Shown piece after piece: positions 52,641 through 61,474 of a stretch of 64,000 bases of DNA (positions are counted from its first letter, which is position 1; every line of letters starts with the position of its first letter). Where the stretch lies: contig NZ_LN831197.1 of assembly GCF_001375535.1 (NCBI RefSeq), forward strand, positions 3,125,366-3,189,365. Direction: 5' to 3'. The stretch comes from Bacillus niameyensis (GTDB taxonomy: Bacteria; Bacillota; Bacilli; Bacillales; Bacillaceae_C). Both the position numbers and the translations under genes were made by a program. The notes beneath the pieces were generated by a model. It ran no database searches and had not been told where the DNA came from. It was given only the letters and a program-made list of their open reading frames with translations.

Positions 52641-53591
52641 ATGATGCGACATATTAACAATTTAGTAAAGGAACTAGAGGCGTATAAGCCAGAATTAACA
52701 AAAAAGGGTGACCATGATTCCTTTTGGAAGCGCTCACTATACGAAGCAAGGAAGCGCCCCCTTAATGAAATATTAAGGGACCTTGAATATCCGATAAAAC
52801 AAGCACAAGCCTTTGAGCTCAACTATCATGGATTTGATGAAACACCGATACAGGCCTATTATATAGTGCCTCGGGACCATGAAGGGCATTTGCCTTGTAT
52901 CGTCTTCTTTCATGGTTATGGGGGAAGTAAAGGTTCTGTTTCCGATTATATGAAGTGGATTATTCAAGGTTATGCTGTTATGGCAGTTGACTGCAGAGGG
53001 CAAGGGAGAAGTGGTGACTTTTCCAATTATTCTTCGGATGAAATGGGGACTTGGGTTACAAAAGGTATTCTTGATAAAGAAGAGTACTATTATCGTAAAG
53101 TCTATATTGATAGTGTTCGTGCAATAGACTTTGCCTGCTCAAGGCCAGAGATTGATTCAGAGCGAATCGCTATTATGGGGGGAAGCATGGGCGGAGGTAT
53201 TACGTTAGCTGTAGCCGGTCTCGATCAACGACCAAAGTTGGCAGTTGCAGATGTTCCTAATATGTGTGATCTCGGGCTAGCAATGCAGCAAAAGTTTGAA
53301 GGATCATTAACATATGTTGAAAAATTTTTACATCGTCACCCCGAGTATATCGAGCAAGTGTATGATAATTTAACTTACTTCGATAACTTAAATCACGCAG
53401 GAAATATACGATGTCGGATTAGAATGTCTGCTGGGCTAAAGGATCTTATTTGCCCGCCTAAACCGATATTTGGTGTATATAATCACATCGATGCCCCTAA
53501 ATCTATAGAGGTTCTTCCATTCTCAGGTCACGACACGAATATTGTGAGTCATATTGATCATACAATAGCATTTGTGAATCAGTATTTATAG
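52641..53591 (+). CDS. Alpha/beta-hydrolase, acetylxylan esterase/cephalosporin deacetylase (CE7)-like
   Basis: About 316 residues. The CE7-type motifs are DCRGQGRSGD (RGQ motif), GGSMGGG around the nucleophile serine and SGHDTN with the catalytic His. The usual GxSQG and HE motifs are altered (GGSMG and HD), so this is a divergent member. Probably removes acetyl groups from sugars. The start is ATG 52641 or 52644. First plus-strand gene of the catabolic island, 39 bases ahead of the FAD oxidoreductase. Confidence 0.8.
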   Translation: MMRHINNLVKELEAYKPELTKKGDHDSFWKRSLYEARKRPLNEILRDLEYPIKQAQAFELNYHGFDETPIQAYYIVPRDHEGHLPCIVFFHGYGGSKGSVSDYMKWIIQGYAVMAVDCRGQGRSGDFSNYSSDEMGTWVTKGILDKEEYYYRKVYIDSVRAIDFACSRPEIDSERIAIMGGSMGGGITLAVAGLDQRPKLAVADVPNMCDLGLAMQQKFEGSLTYVEKFLHRHPEYIEQVYDNLTYFDNLNHAGNIRCRIRMSAGLKDLICPPKPIFGVYNHIDAPKSIEVLPFSGHDTNIVSHIDHTIAFVNQYL

Positions 53592-53630
53592 TTTTATTAA
53601 AATAGATTAATAATGAAAGGGGTTTTATGA

Positions 53631-55208
53631 ATGTCTATAATCGAAAAGTCCTCTGATATCGTTATTATTGGCGGCAGTACAGGGGGATGTGCAGCTGCAC
53701 TTGCTGCTGCAAAAGCTGGATGTAAGGTTATAATGACTGAAGAAACAAAGTGGATTGGTGGTCAGTTGACGAATCAAGCTGTTCCTCCTGATGAACATCA
53801 GTGGATTGAGCAATTTGGCTGTACACGTAGTTATCGACATTTCAGAAATGGAGTAAGAAACTATTATCGCAGTAACTTTCCTTTAACAGAACAGGCTAGA
53901 AAGGCGTCTATCTTTAATCCTGGGAATGCTAATGTAAGTCGAGTCTCTCATGAGCCACGGGTAGCATTAGCCGTCATTAGGGATATGTTAGCTCCTTATA
54001 TTCATAGCGGGAAATTGATCATTATGACGGAAACAAAAGTACGATCTGCTGAAGTTAATGGTGATGATGTCGAAGCGATCGAAGTGGAAAATCTGCCAAC
54101 GAATCAGCGTTATATATTAACCGCTCCTTATTTCCTTGATGCAACGGATATGGGGGACGTATTGCCTCTTGCAGGTGTTGAATATGTTACAGGTGCTGAG
54201 TCTCAGAAAGATACGGGTGAGCCGCATGCATTGGCAGGAGAAGCTGATCCGATGGATATGCAAGCGATTACTCATTGCTTTGCGATTGATTATGTAGAAG
54301 GTGAAGATTTTACAATAGAAAAGCCAAAAGATTATAGCTTCTGGAGGAATTATCAAGCACCTTTTTGGCCAAATAAACAACTGAATTGGACAGGAGTTAG
54401 TCCCATTACGTTAAATCCAGTTACATACGGATTATTCGAGGATGGAGAAAAGTTCTCATTATGGAAGTATCGGAGATTAATAGATCGCTCTAACTTTGAA
54501 GAAGGTTTATATGAAGGAGATATTTCACTCATTAACTGGCCACAGAATGATTATTGGTTAGGGTCGATCATTGATGTTAGTGAGGAAGAAAAGCAAAAGC
54601 ATCTTGACTATGCGAAACAACTTAGTTTGTCTCTTCTTTATTGGTTGCAGACTGAAGCCCCAAGACCAGATGGAAAACAAGGCTATCCAGGCTTAAGATT
54701 ACGCCCAGACGTAGTCGGAACTGAAGATGGTTTGGCGATGTTTCCTTATATAAGAGAGTCAAGAAGGATTAAAGCGGAATTTACTGTTACGGAAAACCAC
54801 ATTGGGACAGAAGCTAGAGGGGGAGCTGGTGCGGAGGTCTTTAAAGATTCAGTCGGAATCGGCAGTTATCGGATTGATTTACACCCTAGTACTGGATTAC
54901 GCACGTTTATTGATATTTCCAGTCTCCCATTTCAAATTCCTTTAGGAAGCCTGATCCCGATTAGGGTGAATAATTTACTTCCTGCCAGTAAGAACTTAGG
55001 TGTTACTCATATTACAAATGGTTGTTACCGATTACATCCAGTAGAGTGGAATATTGGTGAGGCGAGCGGATATTTGGCAGCTTATTGTCTACAAAATCGT
55101 GTTCAACCGCGTCAAGTCCGCAATGAGGAGCAACTATTAAAGGACTTTCAGAATTTGCTAGTTCAAGAAGGAATCGAACTAAAATGGCCGTCTGTTCACC
55201 CAGTTTAA
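53631..55208 (+). CDS. FAD-dependent oxidoreductase (FAD_oxidored family)
   Basis: 525 residues. N-terminal dinucleotide-binding motif DIVIIGGSTGGCAAALAAAK, followed by EETKWIGGQLTNQAVP, a typical segment of this family. FLDATDMGDVLPLAG closes the FAD domain and NLLPASKNLGVTHI is near the C-terminus. Members often sit in sugar-degradation clusters, and their substrates are mostly unknown. Coupled by a 28-base gap to the Gfo/Idh gene, suggesting two successive redox steps. Confidence 0.85.
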   Translation: MSIIEKSSDIVIIGGSTGGCAAALAAAKAGCKVIMTEETKWIGGQLTNQAVPPDEHQWIEQFGCTRSYRHFRNGVRNYYRSNFPLTEQARKASIFNPGNANVSRVSHEPRVALAVIRDMLAPYIHSGKLIIMTETKVRSAEVNGDDVEAIEVENLPTNQRYILTAPYFLDATDMGDVLPLAGVEYVTGAESQKDTGEPHALAGEADPMDMQAITHCFAIDYVEGEDFTIEKPKDYSFWRNYQAPFWPNKQLNWTGVSPITLNPVTYGLFEDGEKFSLWKYRRLIDRSNFEEGLYEGDISLINWPQNDYWLGSIIDVSEEEKQKHLDYAKQLSLSLLYWLQTEAPRPDGKQGYPGLRLRPDVVGTEDGLAMFPYIRESRRIKAEFTVTENHIGTEARGGAGAEVFKDSVGIGSYRIDLHPSTGLRTFIDISSLPFQIPLGSLIPIRVNNLLPASKNLGVTHITNGCYRLHPVEWNIGEASGYLAAYCLQNRVQPRQVRNEEQLLKDFQNLLVQEGIELKWPSVHPV

Positions 55209-55236
55209 GATTCAAAAGAGAGTGGGGAGATTTTTG

Positions 55237-56082
55237 ATGAAAAAAATTGGCTTTATCGATTTTTATTTAGATGAATGGCATGCCAACAACTACCCAACTT
55301 GGATTAGGGAAAATGCTAAAGCGACAGGGCGGAAAGTAGATATTTCTTACGCTTGGGCAGAGATAGATAACCCGAATGGACTTAATACGGCTGAATGGTG
55401 TGCCGGGAATCAGGTGCAAGCACTAGCATCAATTGAAGAGGTTGTAGAGCAAGCGGACTATCTCATAGTGCTTTCTCCAGATCATCCCGAACATCATGAA
55501 CGGTTAGGAAAAATGGCCCTGATGTCTGGAAAACCAGTCTATATGGATAAAACTTTTTCCCCAGATCTTAATTCGGGGAAACGAATGTTTGAACTGGCAG
55601 AAAAATATAAAACACCTTTATTCTCTAGCTCGGCATTACGTTTTTCCAAAGAGCTTGAAGATTATCGGAACAAAATGATTACATCTATTTCAACTACAGG
55701 GCCGGGTACTTTTGAACATTACTCTGTTCACCAATTTGAAATGATTGTTGCCTTAATGGGTACAGGTGCAAAGAGAATGAAAAGTCTATCAGTAAATGAT
55801 AGCAGGTTATTAGTAATCGAATATGGAGATGGGCGACAAGCTACGTTTTCACAATTACAACAGGCGCCTTTTCAAGTTCATATCCAGCTAAATAGCGGGG
55901 AAAGTGTATGGATTCCCGAATGTACCGAAATGGTTCCGAAACTCATGGACTCTATTCTAGTATTCTTTGAAACAGGCATCCCTCCCGTACCTATGGAAGA
56001 AACATTAGAGATCATGGCGCTTATTGATGCAGGCAAAAAGGCCATAGCGCAGCGAGATTCATGGGTTAAGGTTGTTATTTAA
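55237..56082 (+). CDS. Gfo/Idh/MocA-like oxidoreductase, short form
   Basis: About 281 residues. DYLIVLSPDHPEHHERLGKM then GKPVYMDKTFSPDLNSGKRM fit the NAD-binding half, including the EKP-like motif (MDKTF in place of EKP), and a small C-terminal domain follows. The N-terminus (KKIGFIDFYLDEWHANNYPT) lacks the glycine-rich GxGxxG loop, and the protein is shorter than the usual 330-400 residues, so cofactor use may be altered. ATG 55237, with GGGGAG upstream, is preferred to 55222. Confidence 0.7.
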   Translation: MKKIGFIDFYLDEWHANNYPTWIRENAKATGRKVDISYAWAEIDNPNGLNTAEWCAGNQVQALASIEEVVEQADYLIVLSPDHPEHHERLGKMALMSGKPVYMDKTFSPDLNSGKRMFELAEKYKTPLFSSSALRFSKELEDYRNKMITSISTTGPGTFEHYSVHQFEMIVALMGTGAKRMKSLSVNDSRLLVIEYGDGRQATFSQLQQAPFQVHIQLNSGESVWIPECTEMVPKLMDSILVFFETGIPPVPMEETLEIMALIDAGKKAIAQRDSWVKVVI

Positions 56083-56102
56083 ACTCAATTCCTAAATACA
56101 GC

Positions 56103-56161
56103 AGGGGGGTGATCCTGATGTAGTAGGAAATCTAAAGGTTTTTAAGGAGTAAATAATGTAA
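56103..56161 (+). promoter_or_regulatory. Two start-stop elements before the solute-binding protein gene
   Basis: GGGGGGTGATCC then ATG-TAG (ATG at 56118), and AAGGAG then ATG-TAA (ATG at 56156). Both have excellent ribosome sites followed at once by a stop codon. They could be minimal ORFs that hold ribosomes, or scars of deleted genes. Confidence 0.4.
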
Positions 56162-56190
56162 AACATGTGATGATTAGGGAGGAGAAATGA

Positions 56191-57555
56191 ATGATAAAGA
56201 ATTCGTCGAGAAGAAAATGGTTGATGTTATTTACACTGATTTTCATGGCGGTTTTTCTCGCCGCGTGTTCGGATAAGTCTAACAGTGAGCCAAATAATGA
56301 ACCTCCTGACAATGAAACTGAAGGTTCAGATACCGAAGTAGCAAATGAGGAAAATAAAGATCCTGTAACAATTAAAATAGCTTATGCTTTTGGTGAAGAA
56401 TCATTCCATGGCAGATTTGACCATATTGATGAGAAGTTGGAAAACATTAATATCGAATATGTCCCTTATGCCAACACCTTAGAATCGCTTCAGGAAATTT
56501 ATGCAAATAACATTCAACCAGATATTATCATTCAATACAATGATATGACTCCAGTTAGGGAACTTGATGTTATAGAGCCGATAGACGAATTGGCGGAAAA
56601 GCATGGTTTAGATTTAAACACCCTACGTCCATCACTTGTTGCCTATATTCGCTCACTTGATGAGGAAGGCAAAATGATAGGATTACCAGACGGTTCATCA
56701 CATGTAGCCTTATATTACAACAAAGAAATATTTGACCTATTTGGCGTGGAGTATCCCGATCCTAATAAAATTTTAACTTGGGATGAAGTATTTGATTTGG
56801 CTAAGCAAATGACAGGAGAAAGAAATGGCCAAGAATATGTTGGTTTTGAATTTTCTTGGGGAAATGCAGGTGCAGGTGCTTTAATGCCACTAAGAGAATT
56901 CGCGATGAATATAACGGATCCAGAGACAGGGAAACTATTATTTAATGAGCGACCAGAGTTTAAGAAATATTTTGATATGATGGATACCTTTTATAGTATT
57001 CCTGGAATTTATAATGCTGAAACAGAGGGTTCCTGCCTGTTTTGTGAAAGAAGAGCAGCGATGGCAGTCGCTTCAAATGTGTACCTAAGTCCTACAATCG
57101 GTGAACTAGAAACTACAGAAGATATGGATATGTTGCCTGTTCCAGCTTGGTCGGACGATCCTAATACAACTCCATATTTAGGAAGTTCGCCGATGATCAT
57201 CACCAATTATAGTGAACATAAAGATGAAGCATTTCAAGTGCTGATGGAATATATATCTCCTGAGAATCAGTTGAAAATGGTCCAAAATGGTTCATCTGCA
57301 AGTGTACTCGAAGACCCAGAAATTTTAACAAAGTTTGCGGCGGATAATGAATATTATACAGATAAAAATCGAGAAGCTTGGTTTACAGGTGATCCAGCTT
57401 TATACGATGAAACACAAAGCCGGTGGGATATACTTGTCGATATCAACAGTGCCTTAAAGAAATTGGCTGAAACAGATATTGATGTCAACACGCTCATGCG
57501 AGAGTTAGAAGAAGAATCGAATGCGAAGATCCAAGATGCGATGTCACAAAAGTAG
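56191..57555 (+). CDS. Extracellular solute-binding lipoprotein (carbohydrate ABC type)
   Basis: 454 residues. Signal peptide with lipobox LAACSD (Cys about 26), an acidic Asn/Glu-rich linker (about 30-58), then a family 1 solute-binding fold (ALYYNKEIFDLFGVEYPDP, TWDEVFDLAKQM, NGSSASVL). It contains a CLFC cysteine pair near residue 277, unusual for this family. No ABC permease or ATPase gene lies in the island, so it must use components encoded elsewhere or the genes have been lost. GGGAGGAG precedes the ATG. Confidence 0.85.
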   Translation: MIKNSSRRKWLMLFTLIFMAVFLAACSDKSNSEPNNEPPDNETEGSDTEVANEENKDPVTIKIAYAFGEESFHGRFDHIDEKLENINIEYVPYANTLESLQEIYANNIQPDIIIQYNDMTPVRELDVIEPIDELAEKHGLDLNTLRPSLVAYIRSLDEEGKMIGLPDGSSHVALYYNKEIFDLFGVEYPDPNKILTWDEVFDLAKQMTGERNGQEYVGFEFSWGNAGAGALMPLREFAMNITDPETGKLLFNERPEFKKYFDMMDTFYSIPGIYNAETEGSCLFCERRAAMAVASNVYLSPTIGELETTEDMDMLPVPAWSDDPNTTPYLGSSPMIITNYSEHKDEAFQVLMEYISPENQLKMVQNGSSASVLEDPEILTKFAADNEYYTDKNREAWFTGDPALYDETQSRWDILVDINSALKKLAETDIDVNTLMRELEEESNAKIQDAMSQK

Positions 57556-57566
57556 ACTGTGAAATT

Positions 57567-57607
57567 CTCAATACTCAAAGGATGATCAATATCCTTTGAG
57601 TATTGAG
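57567..57607. repeat. Perfect 17-bp inverted repeat after the solute-binding protein gene
   Basis: CTCAATACTCAAAGGAT / ATCCTTTGAGTATTGAG, 7-base loop, no T tract on either side. Terminator, mRNA stabiliser or RpiR operator. Confidence 0.7.
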
Positions 57608-57696
57608 TAGTTCGAGAAAATGGAGAAGTATTTTTTCCAATCTTGGTTCGTTACGTAAACTAAAATGGCACATGAAATTAAGGAGTAGGAATAAAT

Positions 57697-58554
57697 ATGA
57701 ATAGGGTGAATTCGATTAGTCCAGATATAATGATCACTAGTATTTATCATTCGTTAACGAAGTCGGAACAAAAAGTAGCTGATGTTGTAAAGGTTAACTT
57801 GAAGGATTCCGTTTATTGGTCGGTTTCCGATCTCGCTGAACATGCGGGGGTTGGCGAGACAACCGTTATTCGATTTTGCAGAAAGCTTGGTTATCGCGGG
57901 TATCAGGACTTTAAACTCGCTGTTGCTCAAAACAAGGTAGATACGAAACAACAAGAGTTTGGAGAAATACTAGAAACGGATAGTGTAGAGGTTTTAGCTC
58001 AAAAAATTACAGCTGAGAATAGGAATATTTTGCAAAATACTTTAAGGCTTGTTCAAACGGAAAATATTGAAAAAGCAGCCCAACATATTATTCAAGCAAA
58101 AACGGTTTATATTTTCGGAGTAGGAACTTCTGGAATTATGGCTCAACAGGCAAATTATCGTCTAATGAGATTAGGTTTTAATACAAAATACGCAACGGAT
58201 TCTCATATTATTGCCATGAATTGTTCTCTAACGAAAGAGGAAGATGTAGTTATAGGAATTTCTACTTCCGGCAGTACAAAAGACCTTGTCGATGCAATTG
58301 AAATTGCAGATAAAACTCATGCACGAGTAATCTGTGTTACTAATTATATGAAATCCCCGATTACAAAGTTTGCAGATGTTGTACTATTAACCTCCGCAAA
58401 GGAAAGTCCACTACATGGAGGCGCCTTTTCGTCTCTTATTTCACAAATGCATGTGTTAGATATTTTAACAAGATACATAGAATTACAGAAAAAAGAACAA
58501 TCCATGATTGCTTTACAAAAGACGGCAAAATCTGTCTCGGATAAATTGTATTAA
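57697..58554 (+). CDS. RpiR/MurR-family sugar-phosphate-responsive regulator
   Basis: 285 residues: N-terminal HTH_6 domain (SVSDLAEHAGVGETTVIRFC, then RKLGYRGYQDFKLAVAQ) and C-terminal SIS domain (VYIFGVGTSGIMAQQANYRL, GISTSGSTKDLVDAIEIA) that binds phosphorylated sugars. It is probably the regulator of the surrounding island and suggests that the pathway yields a sugar phosphate, made by the ROK kinase two genes on. AAGGAGTAGG lies upstream. Confidence 0.92.
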   Translation: MNRVNSISPDIMITSIYHSLTKSEQKVADVVKVNLKDSVYWSVSDLAEHAGVGETTVIRFCRKLGYRGYQDFKLAVAQNKVDTKQQEFGEILETDSVEVLAQKITAENRNILQNTLRLVQTENIEKAAQHIIQAKTVYIFGVGTSGIMAQQANYRLMRLGFNTKYATDSHIIAMNCSLTKEEDVVIGISTSGSTKDLVDAIEIADKTHARVICVTNYMKSPITKFADVVLLTSAKESPLHGGAFSSLISQMHVLDILTRYIELQKKEQSMIALQKTAKSVSDKLY

Positions 58555-58573
58555 GACATTAAGGAGGTCTATC

Positions 58574-60142
58574 ATGAAAAATGTTGTTTATGTACCACTC
58601 GATGAACGCCCATGTAACTATCAATATCCTAAAAGTTTAGCAAGTATGACGGATATTGAGATGGTTATTCCTGATCGTGAAATGTTAGGAAATATGAAAG
58701 TACCCGCTAATGTCCCTTACTTATTAGATTGGATTAGTAAGGAAGCGCAGACAGCAAGTCATTTAATTGTGTCTATTGATATGCTTGTTTATGGGGGAAT
58801 TGTGCCTTCTAGACTACATCAACTAAGTGCTGATGAATGTCTAACAAGACTCGGTATTTTGCGAAAGATTAAAAAGCAAAATCCAGATTTGCGAATATTT
58901 GCATACGACTTAATAATGAGGGTTCCTGCTTATAATAGCAGTGAAGAAGAACCTGATTATTATGAGGAGTTTGGAGAACGAATTTTCCGCCTAGGCTGGC
59001 TATATGATAAAAGGGACCAGAATTTATTGAACAGTGAAGATCAAATAGAATTAGCAAGACTGGAAAAGGAGATCCCTGTTACGATCCAAGAAGATTACCT
59101 AGGACGCAGAAGGAAGAACTTTTCCATTACGCAAGAAGTGTTACAACTTGTTGATAATAATATTATCGATTATTTGATTATTCCATTAGATGATAATTCT
59201 CCGTTTGGCTTTACGGCGAAAGAACAAAGGCAACTCATGTATACTGTCGACCGGCTCAACTTAATAGATAAAATTAATATTTATCCTGGTGCAGATGAAA
59301 TTGCCTGTACACTATTTTCTCGAGTCTTTTGCGAAATCTATCAATACACCCCTGAAATATTTATTCGTTATTCTTCAACGAATGGTCCTTTCATTATTCC
59401 AAGATATGAAGACCGCATTCTATCAGAAAGTATTAAATCTCACATTTCATCTGCGGGTGGGGTAATTGTTTACGATGAAAGAGATAATAATCTTATTTTG
59501 ATGGTTCATGCACCTGCTCGAGGGCAAAAAGAAATGGCAGAATCCAGTTTTACGCTTGAAGGGAGACACCGTACCTATTTCTCAGAAGTGAATATTCGAG
59601 AGTTTGTCCAAGCGATGTCACATTATTTGAGAAAAAGAAAGAATGTAGCACTTGCTGATGTAGCAGTTAGTAATGGAGCGGATCATTCCCTCATGCAATT
59701 ACTAGGGAAAAAGGGATTGCTAGAGGAGCTGCTGGCGTATGCGGGTTGGAATACAAATGGTAATACAGTGGGGACAGTCATTGCTCATGCAATAATTGCT
59801 TCCTATTATAACCAAAGCAACATTGAGAAAACGGCTGATCACGAAGAAAAGAGTAGAGGTTTTTATTACTCTCGACTTGTTGAAGACTGGGGTTATCAGA
59901 CGCTTGTTCGTAAACATATTTCGGATACAGTTCTGCCTTCATTGGGCATAACACCAAGGTGTTTAGGTGATCATCTAAATGAAGTGACACAAGCGGTAGA
60001 AGATCGATTGAATGAATTTATTCAAACTAACTTAGCAGTTATTAAAGAGCATAAGCTTCAACTAGATGCAGTTCATTTACCATGGAAGAGAATGTTTGAA
60101 GTTGGCTTTGAGTTAAAGCTTGTACAACAAGAGTTAGTATGA
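58574..60142 (+). CDS. DUF4127 family protein
   Basis: 522 residues of the DUF4127 family, recognised by the N-terminal VYVPLDERPCNYQYP; VSIDMLVYGGIVPSRLHQ and IPLDDNSPFGFTAKEQRQL are also typical. Function unknown; the family tends to occur with sugar-catabolism genes. I chose ATG 58574 behind a perfect AAGGAGG, not the ORF extension to 58508. Placed between RpiR and ROK genes with short gaps, so certainly part of this operon. Confidence 0.82.
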   Translation: MKNVVYVPLDERPCNYQYPKSLASMTDIEMVIPDREMLGNMKVPANVPYLLDWISKEAQTASHLIVSIDMLVYGGIVPSRLHQLSADECLTRLGILRKIKKQNPDLRIFAYDLIMRVPAYNSSEEEPDYYEEFGERIFRLGWLYDKRDQNLLNSEDQIELARLEKEIPVTIQEDYLGRRRKNFSITQEVLQLVDNNIIDYLIIPLDDNSPFGFTAKEQRQLMYTVDRLNLIDKINIYPGADEIACTLFSRVFCEIYQYTPEIFIRYSSTNGPFIIPRYEDRILSESIKSHISSAGGVIVYDERDNNLILMVHAPARGQKEMAESSFTLEGRHRTYFSEVNIREFVQAMSHYLRKRKNVALADVAVSNGADHSLMQLLGKKGLLEELLAYAGWNTNGNTVGTVIAHAIIASYYNQSNIEKTADHEEKSRGFYYSRLVEDWGYQTLVRKHISDTVLPSLGITPRCLGDHLNEVTQAVEDRLNEFIQTNLAVIKEHKLQLDAVHLPWKRMFEVGFELKLVQQELV

Positions 60143-60162
60143 TGTAGGTGGGGGTGACTGAA

Positions 60163-61092
60163 ATGGAATATAGCATTGGTATTGATATTGGCGGGACAAA
60201 AATTGCTGCAGGAATCATTAGTAAAGAAGGGGAAGTTGTACATAAGAGTACAGTACCGACACCGTCAATGGGAAAAGACGAGATTTTAAGTCTATTAAAA
60301 GAGATTATCCAAAACCTATTAGAATGGGCGGCCGATCAGCAATTAGCTCTTGAAGGAATTGGAATAGGCACTGCTGGTCAAGTGGGCTTTTTCGAAGGAA
60401 AGATTGTGTCGGGAACACCCAATATTAAAAATTGGAATGGAGTTCCTTTACGAGACGAGATCCAAGCATATACCGATTTGCCTATATATATAGATAATGA
60501 CGTGAATGTCTTGACATTAGCTGAATATCAATTTGGCGCAGCTAAGGGCTGTGAAGAAGTGATTTGCTTAGCGCTTGGAACGGGTGTTGGCGGTGGAGTT
60601 CTAACAAAGGGAGAGTTAATCCGTGGTACATGGGGCGGCGGTGCTGAGCTAGGTCACATGACTATTGATATGAATGGAAAAGAATGTAATTGCGGATTGC
60701 GTGGTTGTTTAGAAACATACGCATCAGGGACATGGATTGCAAAAAGAATGCAAGAGTTGTTGGAAGAGAGTGGGCTAGATTCAAATATTACAAGTTATGA
60801 TGTTATTCGCTTGTATCATGAGGAAGACGAAATGGCAGGACAAGTCATTCAAACAATGATTCGTGGGTTGGCGAATGGAATTGTCAACCTCATTCATCTT
60901 TTTAACCCCCAAGTAGTTGTGTTGGGTGGCGGGGTTATGAGTAACGGCCAGTGGATTATTGATTTATTAAAGGACGAAATGAAGACAATGGGAATGCGTT
61001 CTCTTGTGGATGATGTTGAAATTAGACAATCAGAATTGCATAATGATTCTGGTTTAATTGGAGCAGCTATCCAGACGTGGTTGTATAAGTAA
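60163..61092 (+). CDS. ROK-family sugar kinase
   Basis: About 309 residues. ATP-binding GIDIGGTKIAAG at the N-terminus, LALGTGVGGGVLTKGELIRG, the ROK signature with catalytic Asp in YIDNDVNVLTLAEY, and the zinc site ELGHMTIDM..CNCGLRGCLE. Phosphorylates glucose, N-acetylglucosamine, N-acetylmannosamine or a similar sugar. With an RpiR regulator nearby an amino sugar is plausible, but no deacetylase or etherase gene accompanies it. ATG 60163 behind GGGGGTGA. Confidence 0.92.
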   Translation: MEYSIGIDIGGTKIAAGIISKEGEVVHKSTVPTPSMGKDEILSLLKEIIQNLLEWAADQQLALEGIGIGTAGQVGFFEGKIVSGTPNIKNWNGVPLRDEIQAYTDLPIYIDNDVNVLTLAEYQFGAAKGCEEVICLALGTGVGGGVLTKGELIRGTWGGGAELGHMTIDMNGKECNCGLRGCLETYASGTWIAKRMQELLEESGLDSNITSYDVIRLYHEEDEMAGQVIQTMIRGLANGIVNLIHLFNPQVVVLGGGVMSNGQWIIDLLKDEMKTMGMRSLVDDVEIRQSELHNDSGLIGAAIQTWLYK

Positions 61093-61110
61093 TATAGGAG
61101 GATTGTTAGG

Positions 61111-61141
61111 AGCAAGGTCTAATTTTGGGCCTTGCTTCTTT
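61111..61141 (+). terminator. Intrinsic terminator after the ROK kinase gene
   Basis: AGCAAGGTC / GGCCTTGCT followed by TCTTTC. Confidence 0.75.
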
Positions 61142-61142
61142 C

Positions 61143-61372
61143 ATGGCAGTTAGTCACGAAAGAAATGTAGCCAAAGGGACGATGCCAGTCATGGCCCATA
61201 TCCGTGGGAAAATGCGGCCAAAGGGCCATGACACCGTCAGTCAAATCCCATTTCGTTGAAAAAGTACAGCCCAAGAGCCATGACACCGCCAGTCATGCCC
61301 CATTTCGTTGAAAAAGTATAGCCCAAGGGCCATGACACCGCCAGTCAAATCCCATTTCCTTAAAGAACTTTT
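61143..61372. repeat. 52-bp-period tandem array (array V)
   Basis: GCCATGACACCG recurs at 61225, 61277 and 61329, exactly 52 bases apart; two shorter, worn units lie before (61143-61177 and 61178-61224). Units contain CCATTTCGTTGAAAAAGTA and AGCCCAAG; some form a CATGAC / GTCATG hairpin. Fills the convergent gap between ROK kinase and chemoreceptor genes. Confidence 0.85.
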
Positions 61373-61431
61373 TCTTCCCTAGCTAAGCAAAATGATGGGG
61401 TCAATATATTATCCTTATCAAAGTAAAATAC

Positions 61432-61470
61432 AAAAGCGCCCTAGAGTGGTTTAATCACTTGGACGCTTTT
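61432..61470 (-). terminator. Terminator after the chemoreceptor gene
   Basis: Minus strand AAAAGCGTCC..GGGCGCTTTT with an inner AGTG / CACT pair, then GTATTTTAC. Confidence 0.75.
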
Positions 61471-61474
61471 AAAG

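Noticed and set aside
58508..58573. 22-codon N-terminal extension of the DUF4127 protein
   Set aside because: It overlaps the RpiR-type gene; the internal ATG at 58574 has a perfect AAGGAGG and begins the conserved domain.
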